DNA of 41,630 nucleotides from an uncultured Pirellulaceae bacterium (GTDB lineage: Bacteria > Planctomycetota > Planctomycetia > Pirellulales > Pirellulaceae): positions 1 to 41,630 of the forward strand of contig CAJQPP010000073.1 of NCBI GenBank assembly GCA_905480235.1, given 5' to 3'. The position numbers and the translations under genes are program-made. The notes below the pieces were generated by a model. That model worked only from the letters and a program-made list of their open reading frames with translations, was not told where the DNA came from and ran no database searches. Shown in pieces: positions 22,886-30,362 of this stretch. Within the stretch, counting starts at the first letter, position 1; the number at the start of each line of letters is the position of its first letter.

Positions 22886-24652
22886 TTAAGTCGAGGTGTC
22901 GAGAATGGCCAGGTCGGGGGCGATTTCTTGAACCCTATCGGTCATGAATCGCCTTACTTGGCCGGTCGTTTTGAACTTGGCCACTTTGCGGAAGATGGCT
23001 TCCGTTTCGGCAATGGTGACGCGGCTGGCCAATTGTTTGATAGAAGGTACAAAGGCAGGGCTCATACTGAAATTTCGCAGACCCATCCCTAACAACAATA
23101 AAAATGATTTGGGCTGTCCTGCCATTTCTCCGCAGACGGTCACGGGTTTACCGGCGTCATTGCAGGCCGTGATGACCGAATGCAAAACATGTACGACGGC
23201 AGGCGACAGAGGTTGGCAGAGATGACTGACCTTGGGGTTATCGCGGTCGGCAGCCATCAGGTATTGAACCAGGTCATTCGAGCCGATGGACACAAAATCG
23301 ACGATGTCCAGCATGCTGCGAATGGTGACCGCGGCGGCGGGAACTTCCAACATCATGCCCATCGGTACGCGGGTGGTTGGCAAGCCCTGTTCTTCCAGCG
23401 ATTTGTAAGCGCGTCGCACCATGCCTCGTAGACGTCTTATTTCCTCGACGGTGGTTACCATGGGAAACATCATTCGCACCTGACTGTCAGGCGAATCAGA
23501 CGCAGCTCGAATGATGGCGCGGATTTGGGTGTTGAAAAATTCAGGATGTTCAAACGACAGACGAATACTACGCCATCCCATAAACGGGTTGGCTTCCTGG
23601 TGATGATGGCCCAGATAAGGAACGGTTTTATCACCACCGATATCTAGCGTACGGATGGTGATATTTTGATCCGGGCTGGACTTGATGATGGATTTATAGG
23701 TTTCGTACTGCTCGTGTTCATCGGGTACATCGGGGTGGGTCAAATAGAGGTATTCGGTCCGATAGAGTCCGACCCCGGCAGCGCCCATGGCCACGGATGC
23801 TACGGCATCTGGCTGGCCGTTAATATTGGCGTGGAGATACAATAACTGGCCATCCGAGGTGACTGCGGGTTGATCGTGATTTTCGGCGAGTTGATCTTTG
23901 AGATCAAAGAATTCCCGTTCCAATTTTCGGAAAGCGGACAGGGCTTCGGCATCAGGATTGATGACCACATGACCGGCACGACCATCAACAATGATGGTGT
24001 CGCCTGTTTTTACCAAACGCATTAAGCGGGAGACGCCGCAGATGGCGGGGATACCTCGAGATCTCGCAATGATGGCGGCATGGCTGGTCTGGCTACCCGC
24101 TTGGGTAGCGATCCCTTGCACCTCGATATCGCCCAGTGCAACAACCTGACTGGGCAGCAATTCATCGGCGATAACGATTAATGGTCCCTTGAGTACCTCT
24201 TGCGATTTCTCCGGACGCAGCACATCGGACATGTGCCCGCTGAGACGGATGACGACATCCCGAACGTCGTTTAATCGCTCGCGCAGATAGGCGTCGTTGG
24301 TACGCGAGAATAATTCGGTGTATTCACCCAATAGCCGATGCAGGGCGGCGGCTGCGGTCAGTCGCTCGTCCACAATCCAAGTGCGTATTTTTTGAGTGAA
24401 TGCCGCGTCTCGAAGAATGGACCGATGCACGGCAAAAATAGAGGCCTCTTCATGGCCCACTTGGGCATCGACCTTGCGCTCCAGTGCGCGCAGATCGGCT
24501 GCCGAGCGATCACGAGCTGTCTCGTATCGCGCCAGTTCTGCCGTTACTTCTGAGTCTTCCAGGAGCTTGGTGTCGGGATTCACGAAGATTTCGTGAATCA
24601 CGTACGCGGTACCTATGGCCACTCCTGGCGAGACAGCAATACCTTTTCGCAT
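22886..24652 (-). CDS. ptsI: Phosphoenolpyruvate-protein phosphotransferase (enzyme I)
   Basis: This 588-residue cytoplasmic enzyme transfers phosphate from PEP to HPr. The N-terminal half carries the HPr-binding helical domain and the phosphorylated His191 in GSQTSHAAIIARSRGIPAICG. The C-terminal PEP-binding barrel has GLYRTEYL, TIRTLDIGGDK, NPFMGWRSIR, MFPMVTTVEE, GMMLEVPAA, IGSNDLVQYLMAADR and the catalytic Cys in CGEMAGQP. Length and motif order are standard. No ptsH or sugar-specific EII component is nearby; in bacteria with few sugar permeases EI often feeds a regulatory phosphorelay, which is an inference here. Confidence 0.95.
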   Translation of the reverse strand: MRKGIAVSPGVAIGTAYVIHEIFVNPDTKLLEDSEVTAELARYETARDRSAADLRALERKVDAQVGHEEASIFAVHRSILRDAAFTQKIRTWIVDERLTAAAALHRLLGEYTELFSRTNDAYLRERLNDVRDVVIRLSGHMSDVLRPEKSQEVLKGPLIVIADELLPSQVVALGDIEVQGIATQAGSQTSHAAIIARSRGIPAICGVSRLMRLVKTGDTIIVDGRAGHVVINPDAEALSAFRKLEREFFDLKDQLAENHDQPAVTSDGQLLYLHANINGQPDAVASVAMGAAGVGLYRTEYLYLTHPDVPDEHEQYETYKSIIKSSPDQNITIRTLDIGGDKTVPYLGHHHQEANPFMGWRSIRLSFEHPEFFNTQIRAIIRAASDSPDSQVRMMFPMVTTVEEIRRLRGMVRRAYKSLEEQGLPTTRVPMGMMLEVPAAAVTIRSMLDIVDFVSIGSNDLVQYLMAADRDNPKVSHLCQPLSPAVVHVLHSVITACNDAGKPVTVCGEMAGQPKSFLLLLGMGLRNFSMSPAFVPSIKQLASRVTIAETEAIFRKVAKFKTTGQVRRFMTDRVQEIAPDLAILDTST

Positions 24653-24936
24653 GGCCAGAATTTAGCACCGCCGCCCCCTGATTTCAAACCACCACGTGGA
24701 ATCCAGCGGCGAAGATATACGAAACGCTGCAATTTATAGGCTAAAGTGCGCATTGAGCGGTTTTCTAGGGGCTGTTATATTAGGCAACTTGAATTGGTCG
24801 GCGGACTCGAAAGCCCTTGTCGCAGGCACTTTGCGCCGTGCCTTGGCCTCGACCAAAACCGATGTTTTGTCCTAACTCCCCCTTTTTCTGCGGGGAATCA
24901 AGAACCTTTTAGATCCTGTCGAAGAGAAGAGCTGGA

Positions 24937-25461
24937 ATGCAATTTTGCCAACTGGACCGTATCACAGAGCTGGTACCCGGTGAAAAACTGGTTGCTGTCA
25001 AGAATCTCAGCCTCTCTGAGGACTATCTGCAGGACCATTTTCCCCGCTTCCCGGTCATGCCGGGGGTTTTGATGATGGAAGCGATGTTCCAAGCGGGCAT
25101 GTATTTGGTTTATGCAACCCAGAACTTTGAACATTCATCGGTGGTTCTCAGGGAATCGAAACAGGTCAAATTTGGCGATTTTGTGGAACCGGGATCGCAA
25201 TTGACCGTGATTGCGGAATGGAATAAAACCGAAGAAAATCAGATATTAATGCTGACGAAGGGCCTAACCAACGGAAATGTGGCTGTGAAAGGGAAGCTCT
25301 TGCTTGAGTATTTCAACCTTGCGGCCCGCGGGCTGGGCACGGCGGCATCCGATGAATTTCTGATTCAAGAGCGAATCAAGCAGTTTCGCCGTTTGCAAGA
25401 TCCCAGAAACCCCTACAATTCAGCTTTAATTGATGGCACAGTTGCCAGCTCAAACGGCTAA
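24937..25461 (+). CDS. FabZ-like beta-hydroxyacyl-ACP dehydratase
   Basis: This 174-residue hotdog-fold protein has the full FabZ active-site motif DHFPRFPVMPGVLMMEAMFQAG, with catalytic His34 and Glu48. It would dehydrate beta-hydroxyacyl-ACP to the trans-2-enoyl form in fatty-acid elongation, in the cytoplasm. It is longer than housekeeping FabZ (about 145-150 residues) because of a C-terminal extension from about residue 135 (AASDEFLIQERIKQFRRLQDPRNPY). It is the first of four same-strand genes (dehydratase, ACP, dehydratase-like, ketosynthase), so it probably works with the dedicated ACP and not only with the primary pathway. Confidence 0.88.
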   Translation: MQFCQLDRITELVPGEKLVAVKNLSLSEDYLQDHFPRFPVMPGVLMMEAMFQAGMYLVYATQNFEHSSVVLRESKQVKFGDFVEPGSQLTVIAEWNKTEENQILMLTKGLTNGNVAVKGKLLLEYFNLAARGLGTAASDEFLIQERIKQFRRLQDPRNPYNSALIDGTVASSNG

Positions 25462-25563
25462 ATTAGGCGAGTTCGCGACCCATCGCGACCTGCCGTTTTA
25501 ACGAATATTTGATCGTCCGCATGGACGAGTGCAATACAAACCTACAAAACTGGAGATTGATTC

Positions 25564-25953
25564 ATGCCAACTAAAGATGAGGTTTTCGAGAAAGTTCGCG
25601 AGGCTTTGGTCGACGCGTTGGGAGTCGACGATGATGAAGTAACGCCTCAAGCGACCATGGTCGGAGATCTTGGAGCAGAATCAATCGACTTTCTCGATAT
25701 CGTTTTCAAACTGGAAAAGGGATTTGATATCCAAATCCCTCGCGACGAATTATTCCCGGATGACATTCTTACGAATGCCGAATTTGTGCATGACGGAAAA
25801 GTCACGCCGGACGGACTCGTTAAGTTAAAAGACCGTATGCCATTTGCTGACCTCAGCAAATTCGAGCAAAACCCACTGGTACAGGATTTTGGAAATCTAC
25901 TAACCGTGCAGGACCTTTGCAATTATGTCAGCACCAAAGTGGGAGCGGCTTAG
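25564..25953 (+). CDS. Acyl carrier protein with an extended loop
   Basis: This 129-residue protein has the phosphopantetheine attachment motif DLGAESIDFLDI (Ser40). ACPs are usually about 78 residues; here the region after helix 2 carries an extra stretch (about 58-105, including ELFPDDILTNAEFVHDGKVTPDGLVKLKDRMPFADLSKF) before the last helix LLTVQDLCNYVSTKV. GGAG lies at a good distance before the ATG. The insertion indicates a specialised carrier. It sits between two dehydratase-type genes and is followed by a terminator. Confidence 0.9.
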   Translation: MPTKDEVFEKVREALVDALGVDDDEVTPQATMVGDLGAESIDFLDIVFKLEKGFDIQIPRDELFPDDILTNAEFVHDGKVTPDGLVKLKDRMPFADLSKFEQNPLVQDFGNLLTVQDLCNYVSTKVGAA

Positions 25954-26022
25954 TCGTTCCCCGATCGTTGATGCGACCTACTTTGAATAACTGACTTGCG
26001 TCTCAATCACGCAGCTATGGAC

Positions 26023-26058
26023 AGCGACCTGTTACCAATTGGTAAGTGGTCGCTTTTC
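26023..26058 (+). terminator. Rho-independent terminator inside the fatty-acid cluster
   Basis: AGCGACC (26023-26029) pairs with GGTCGCT (26048-26054). The inside is the perfect palindrome TTACCAATTGGTAA (26032-26045), and TTTT follows. It lies between the ACP gene and the second dehydratase-like gene, so expression of the downstream pair needs read-through or its own promoter. Confidence 0.85.
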
Positions 26059-26114
26059 GTTTCCCGTTATCAGTAAATTGAGAATTATCAGGATCGGATT
26101 ACAGGTACCCTTGA

Positions 26115-26666
26115 ATGCGTTGGTTTTGGATTGATCGATTTGAAGAGTTTGTATGCGGCCAGTACGCGGTGGCGGTTAAGTGCGTCAGTCTCTCGGAAAA
26201 ACCCGTAGACGACTACAACCCCGGGAGTCCTTATTATCCTGCGTCATTGATTGTGGAGGGGATGGCCCAAACGGGTGGGTTGCTGATTCAACAGCAAAGT
26301 GATTTCATCAACCGGGTCGTGCTTGCCAAGGTCACGCGGAGTAAATTTCATTTCCAAGCGGTACCGGGTGACAAGCTCAGGTTTCGAGCTGACATTGAAA
26401 ATATGTCAGGCGGTGGGATCGCCACAGGGACCGTTCATGTGGGCGAACGCCTGTTATGCGAAGCCTCTTTGACCTTCGCTTTCCTTGACGAACGTTTCAA
26501 AGGGGTCGAGTTGTTTGAGCCCGATCGTTTCTGCCGCATGCTGAGATGCCTGAAACTGTTCCAAGTCGGAGTTTATCCCGACGGGACACCAATCGAAGTG
26601 CCTCAATATATGCTGGACGCTGAACGGGCGAACGGGATTTCTCCGAACGTAACCGTTGATACTTAA
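26115..26666 (+). CDS. FabZ-like protein lacking the catalytic His
   Basis: This 183-residue hotdog-fold protein aligns without gaps to the first dehydratase over the active site: DYNPGSPYYPASLIVEGMAQTGG against DHFPRFPVMPGVLMMEAMFQAG. Pro36, Pro39, Pro42, Leu45 and Glu48 are kept, but the catalytic His34 is Tyr34. It may be a non-catalytic partner of the first dehydratase, or an enzyme with another reaction. The start MRWFWIDRF is well defined by the alignment. It lies 30 bases before the ketosynthase gene, so these two are probably co-transcribed. Confidence 0.85.
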   Translation: MRWFWIDRFEEFVCGQYAVAVKCVSLSEKPVDDYNPGSPYYPASLIVEGMAQTGGLLIQQQSDFINRVVLAKVTRSKFHFQAVPGDKLRFRADIENMSGGGIATGTVHVGERLLCEASLTFAFLDERFKGVELFEPDRFCRMLRCLKLFQVGVYPDGTPIEVPQYMLDAERANGISPNVTVDT

Positions 26667-26695
26667 TCTAATTCCTTGACAAGAGAGCAATCTGG

Positions 26696-27994
26696 ATGAG
26701 CGAACATGGATCTCGTCGACGTGTCGTGATAACGGGTATCGGGGTCATTAACCCGTTGGGTAATGACGTGGAAACCGTTTGGAATCAGCTCAAGGAAGGC
26801 AATAGCGGCGTTGGCTACACAACCATCTTTGATGCGAGTCGGTTCCCCACCAAAATCTCGGCAGAGATAAAAAATTGGGACATCACCGATACCGGCGAAG
26901 ACAGTGCGCTTTGGAAAAATCGCGGACGTCATACTCGCTTCGCCGGTGGCGCCGCGAAACAGGCGATGGCCAGTTCGGGCGTCTTGGACGCCATCCAGGA
27001 TCCGCGAAGATTCGGTGTCTACATGGGAAGCGGTGAAGGGAATCAAGACTTCCTGAGTTTCGCCACGATGATGGCGGCCGGGCTCGGCGAAGAAGGTGAT
27101 TTGGACATCGTTAAGTTCATGAACAAAGGGCTAGAGTTCTTGGACCCCGCGTTTGAATTGGAACAGGAACCCAATATGCCTGTCGGTCATATGGCGGCCA
27201 TGTTTAATGCGCAAGGGCCGAATGCCAATTGTTTGACCGCGTGTGCCGCCAGCAGCCAAGCGATTGGCGAGGCTACCGAGATAATTCGCCGTGGTGAAGC
27301 AGACGTCATGTTGTCCGGAGGCACGCACAGCATGATCCACCCATTCGGGGTTACGGGATTTAATTTGCTAACAGCGTTATCTACCAACAATGATAATCCC
27401 CAAGGCGCCTCTCGTCCCTTCGACGGACTGCGAGACGGATTTGTTTTGGGAGAAGGCAGCGCCATGGTGGTACTGGAAGAATACGAGTTTGCCAAAAAAC
27501 GGGGAGCTCATATTTATGGAGAGATCCTCGGATACGGCTCGACGGCAGATGCCTACCGTATCACCGATATTCACCCCGAAGGCCGCGGTGCCATCGCCTG
27601 CATGAACATGGCCATCTCGGATGCCAAGCTGAATCCGGACGATATTCACTACGTGAATGCTCATGGCACCAGCACCAAAGTTAACGACCGTGTCGAAACA
27701 CGCAGCTGCCGGGAGTTCTTTGGCGCCAATGCAATGAATGTCCCCGTTTCCAGCACAAAAAGCATGATGGGACATCTGATTGCGGCGGCGGGTGCGACCG
27801 AATTGATTGTCTGCCTTATGGCGATTCGCGATAACGTATTACCGCCCACGATCAATTACGAGAACCCAGATCCCGATTGCGATTTGGACTACATCCCGAA
27901 CGAAGCACGGGAAAAAGAATGCAACATTGCCTTGAACAACAGCTTCGGTTTCGGGGGCCAGAATATTACGCTGGTCGTAGGGCAATGTGCGTAG
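26696..27994 (+). CDS. Beta-ketoacyl-ACP synthase, FabF-like
   Basis: This 432-residue condensing enzyme extends an acyl chain using malonyl-ACP. The Cys-His-His triad is intact: Cys183 in TACAASSQAIG, His323 in NAHGTST and His360 in SMMGHLIAAAG. The N-terminus RRVVITGIGVINPLG and the C-terminal NNSFGFGGQN are typical of KAS I/II. It is longer than E. coli FabF by about 20 residues, mainly around 115-160. As the last gene of the cluster with a dedicated ACP and two dehydratase-type proteins, it probably makes a special acyl chain, for example for membrane lipids or lipid A (inference). Confidence 0.92.
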   Translation: MSEHGSRRRVVITGIGVINPLGNDVETVWNQLKEGNSGVGYTTIFDASRFPTKISAEIKNWDITDTGEDSALWKNRGRHTRFAGGAAKQAMASSGVLDAIQDPRRFGVYMGSGEGNQDFLSFATMMAAGLGEEGDLDIVKFMNKGLEFLDPAFELEQEPNMPVGHMAAMFNAQGPNANCLTACAASSQAIGEATEIIRRGEADVMLSGGTHSMIHPFGVTGFNLLTALSTNNDNPQGASRPFDGLRDGFVLGEGSAMVVLEEYEFAKKRGAHIYGEILGYGSTADAYRITDIHPEGRGAIACMNMAISDAKLNPDDIHYVNAHGTSTKVNDRVETRSCREFFGANAMNVPVSSTKSMMGHLIAAAGATELIVCLMAIRDNVLPPTINYENPDPDCDLDYIPNEAREKECNIALNNSFGFGGQNITLVVGQCA

Positions 27995-28052
27995 ACGCTT
28001 GAGAGATCCGGTGAACGCCATCTCTGATAGTTCGGCTGCGCCGCTGGCGGTC

Positions 28053-29069
28053 TCAGTCTGTTGCTAGTTTGCCCAACCCGGTAACACTCGGCGCCAATAC
28101 GATGTCACCTTGGTGTGCGCCAGGTGCGATGCCGCCCCAGTCGTTTTCATAGATGGCATCGCCATTGATTTTTGGTTGGGGCAGAAAATCAATGTGCCCG
28201 TCTTCGAAAAAAACGTTTTGTCCTTGCCCGCCATGATTGCTACTGGCCCTGCCAGCGAGTGTCGCATTGGGTGTGTCAGCGAGCAAAATAAAGTCGTTGC
28301 GACTGAGATTTTCACCGGGATGATAACGCCCATCTTTCCACTGGCCCATGGAATAAGCGAAATCACCGCCAGCTCTTTTTTGATAGGTGCGGAGCAATGT
28401 CGGTTCGGCTTCACGCAATTGCTTTAGGCTGGGGATGCCTTGTTTTCTGGTATCACCAACGCCAGCGCAGGTGAATAGATTGTCGTTGTCGACAAAACCC
28501 TGATCCAGTAATTGCGGCGCGTAAACACCGGCAAAGGAGAGCTTACCCTCGGCGGGAAGGGGCATATGCGTTCCACCGCGATTGTCCGCGTAATGTAATA
28601 ATCCCATGCCAACGGTGCGAAGATTATTTTGGCACGCGAGTAACTGACTTGACTGGCGGCTGCTATTCAAGGCCGGCAAAGTGATCCCAGCGAGGGCCAC
28701 AAAAATCGCGACCACGACGCACAGGTCGGTCAAAGCGGTTCGTCGAAAACCCTGCTGAGGCCCGAGGGTTTCCAAAGCAGCCGAAGATCCTGCGGATTGT
28801 CTTGTTGAGTGGCTTGCTCCAGACCGGCGCCCGTGACGATCACCGGCCATGCGATTGGCAACCAGCTCACAAGTCCGTCGAGCCAGTCCCGCAGGTGGCA
28901 GCCCTGCCGGATTCAAGTCCTCCAGCGGGGCGATTTGAGTTTGTAACGCTTGCAGTTCTTCCTTGAGGTGAGGTTCTTGGAAGACTTTTTCTTCGATCCG
29001 TTGGTGTTCTTCAGGCTCATGCGCCTGCAGTGCGAACCCCAGTAAATCCTCGGAAGATGCGTCAGTCAC
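28053..29069 (-). CDS. Membrane protein, putative anti-sigma partner with pseudopilin-like part
   Basis: This 338-residue protein begins at GTG 29069, 7 bases after the sigma factor stop. Residues 1-70 are cytoplasmic and helical (EEHQRIEEKVFQEPHLKEELQAL), resembling the N-terminal parts of anti-sigma factors. A membrane helix follows at about 113-133 (LTDLCVVVAIFVALAGITLPAL), then NSSRQSSQLLACQNNLRTVGMGLLHYADNR, which resembles the pseudopilin-like start of planctomycete DUF1559 proteins. The C-terminal part includes FFEDGHIDFL, similar to the H-x9-DG box of that family. Position and topology suggest it holds the sigma factor at the membrane and senses something outside. This is inference. 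Confidence 0.75.
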   Translation of the reverse strand: MTDASSEDLLGFALQAHEPEEHQRIEEKVFQEPHLKEELQALQTQIAPLEDLNPAGLPPAGLARRTCELVANRMAGDRHGRRSGASHSTRQSAGSSAALETLGPQQGFRRTALTDLCVVVAIFVALAGITLPALNSSRQSSQLLACQNNLRTVGMGLLHYADNRGGTHMPLPAEGKLSFAGVYAPQLLDQGFVDNDNLFTCAGVGDTRKQGIPSLKQLREAEPTLLRTYQKRAGGDFAYSMGQWKDGRYHPGENLSRNDFILLADTPNATLAGRASSNHGGQGQNVFFEDGHIDFLPQPKINGDAIYENDWGGIAPGAHQGDIVLAPSVTGLGKLATD

Positions 29070-29076
29070 GATTTGT

Positions 29077-29730
29077 TCACTCGACTTTGTTTTGTTGGCT
29101 CCACACGTCCGTCAACCGTAGGATGGCTGCGTGCAGGCGGCTTTTAACGGTGCCGACGGGAATATCCAGCACCTCAGCTGCTTCACGATATTTCATCCCT
29201 TGGTAATAAACCAACTGGATAACGGCGTGCATCGATTCGGGTAATCCATCGAGAGTGTTGCGGACTCGGACATTCCGTTCGCTGTTAACGGCGGCGGCCT
29301 CGGGACCCGTTTCATCACTCTCCAGCAAATTCACCAAACGTTTTACCTCATCGCCTGTATCGTCATTACCCGTGCCATCTAACGAGACCATGCGATGCCG
29401 CTTATTACGGCGTCGGAGGTCAATCGCCTGGTTGGTCGCGATGGTGTATAGCCAAGGACGAAAACGTCGACCCTTTTGAAACTGCTCGCATTTTAAATGC
29501 ACCTGCAGGAACGCACCTTGAAAAGCATCTTCTGCCATTTCGGAGCTGCCCATGTAGCGGCGCAAATACGAATACAATTCCCGCTCATACCGATAGACCA
29601 ACTGCGCAAATAATTCACGATCGCCAGTTTGGCGATAACGCAACAATAGTTGCTCGTCGGTCAAAGGATTTACCTTGGCATTAAGCTGACGTCGGACGTT
29701 GTAGTGCAAATCGTTAACGGTGGCTTGCAT
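29077..29730 (-). CDS. ECF-type RNA polymerase sigma factor
   Basis: This protein of about 217 residues has region 2 (FAQLVYRYERELYSYLRRYMGSSEMAEDAFQGAFLQVHLKC, with RFRPWLYTIATNQAIDLRRRNKR) and region 4 (LPESMHAVIQLVYYQGMKYREAAEVLDIPVGTVKSRLHAAILRL), the DNA-binding helix-turn-helix. The linker of about 45 residues is longer than in many ECF factors. The ATG at 29730 is preferred; TTG 29757 would add nine residues. It is followed after 7 bases by a membrane protein that probably acts as its anti-sigma partner. The target regulon cannot be read from this window. Confidence 0.9.
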   Translation of the reverse strand: MQATVNDLHYNVRRQLNAKVNPLTDEQLLLRYRQTGDRELFAQLVYRYERELYSYLRRYMGSSEMAEDAFQGAFLQVHLKCEQFQKGRRFRPWLYTIATNQAIDLRRRNKRHRMVSLDGTGNDDTGDEVKRLVNLLESDETGPEAAAVNSERNVRVRNTLDGLPESMHAVIQLVYYQGMKYREAAEVLDIPVGTVKSRLHAAILRLTDVWSQQNKVE

Positions 29731-30362
29731 TGTTTTATACGCACGAGTTGCCAGCAAAGTTTGGCATTTCTGCCAAAAGGTCGCCGTTTTTCAAAAAACG
29801 ACTTTGACGGATCGCTGACTTCTCTGTGCAACTCCTTTTGTAAAACCCTAAAATCAATGATGGGGAGGCCCTTTCCCGGGTCCGCAACAGTCGCAGTTCC
29901 TCCTCTAGGAGGTTAAATCGCAGGTTGCCGGACAAGTCTGGTCGGTATCCTGAAATTTTTTGAATTCACGACATGAAGCCAAAACAGGTAAATGCAAAGC
30001 TCGTGCCGGTGCCGGGGAAATGTCGGTCAAAATGCCGAGGTGCGGGCAAGAACTGGGAAAAGAGCCGGCTTTTCGGTCTGCTATCGGATCTCAGCCACTT
30101 GCTGAAAGGCCTAAAAAAACCGGCGGATTGTAGAAATTGCACCGGGTTTTGAAAGGGACGCTATCTCCCAAGGCGTAAGCCGGGGTCGATTACGTTGCGG
30201 AATACGACCACCCACGCGTGAGCATCACCGCATGCAGTAGAGATCCCTAAAAAATGGGATGACTCAGCTTAGGGACGGGTGTCCCCTCGTTTGACACCAC
30301 AAATGTGCCCTCTTAAACTCCCGTTTCCGATTACCGGTTCAGGAATTACAGAGGGGATTGTC
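29731..30362. other. Intergenic region between the ECF gene and the permease operon
   Basis: Within these 632 bases are two hairpins upstream of the sigma gene (TTTGGCA-TTTC-TGCCAAA at 29760-29777 and CGTTTT/AAAACG near 29785-29800), a possible 59-codon gene at 29973-30152, and a hairpin ATCCC/GGGAT at 30243-30260. The hairpins may belong to an autoregulated sigma promoter (inference). Confidence 0.5.
29973..30152 (+). CDS. Possible small basic protein with two Cys pairs
   Basis: An ATG at 29973 opens a 59-codon frame ending with TGA 30150-30152, one residue below a common 60-residue cut-off. The protein is basic, with CRSKC (17-21) and CRNC near the end (53-56), flanking an amphipathic stretch SRLFGLLSDLSHLLKGLKK. 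Paired CxxxC and CxxC at the two ends suggest a small zinc-binding protein. No Shine-Dalgarno sequence is visible. It stands alone 210 bases upstream of the permease operon. I recognise no family; the Cys arrangement is the only argument for a real gene. Confidence 0.4.
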   Translation: MKPKQVNAKLVPVPGKCRSKCRGAGKNWEKSRLFGLLSDLSHLLKGLKKPADCRNCTGF

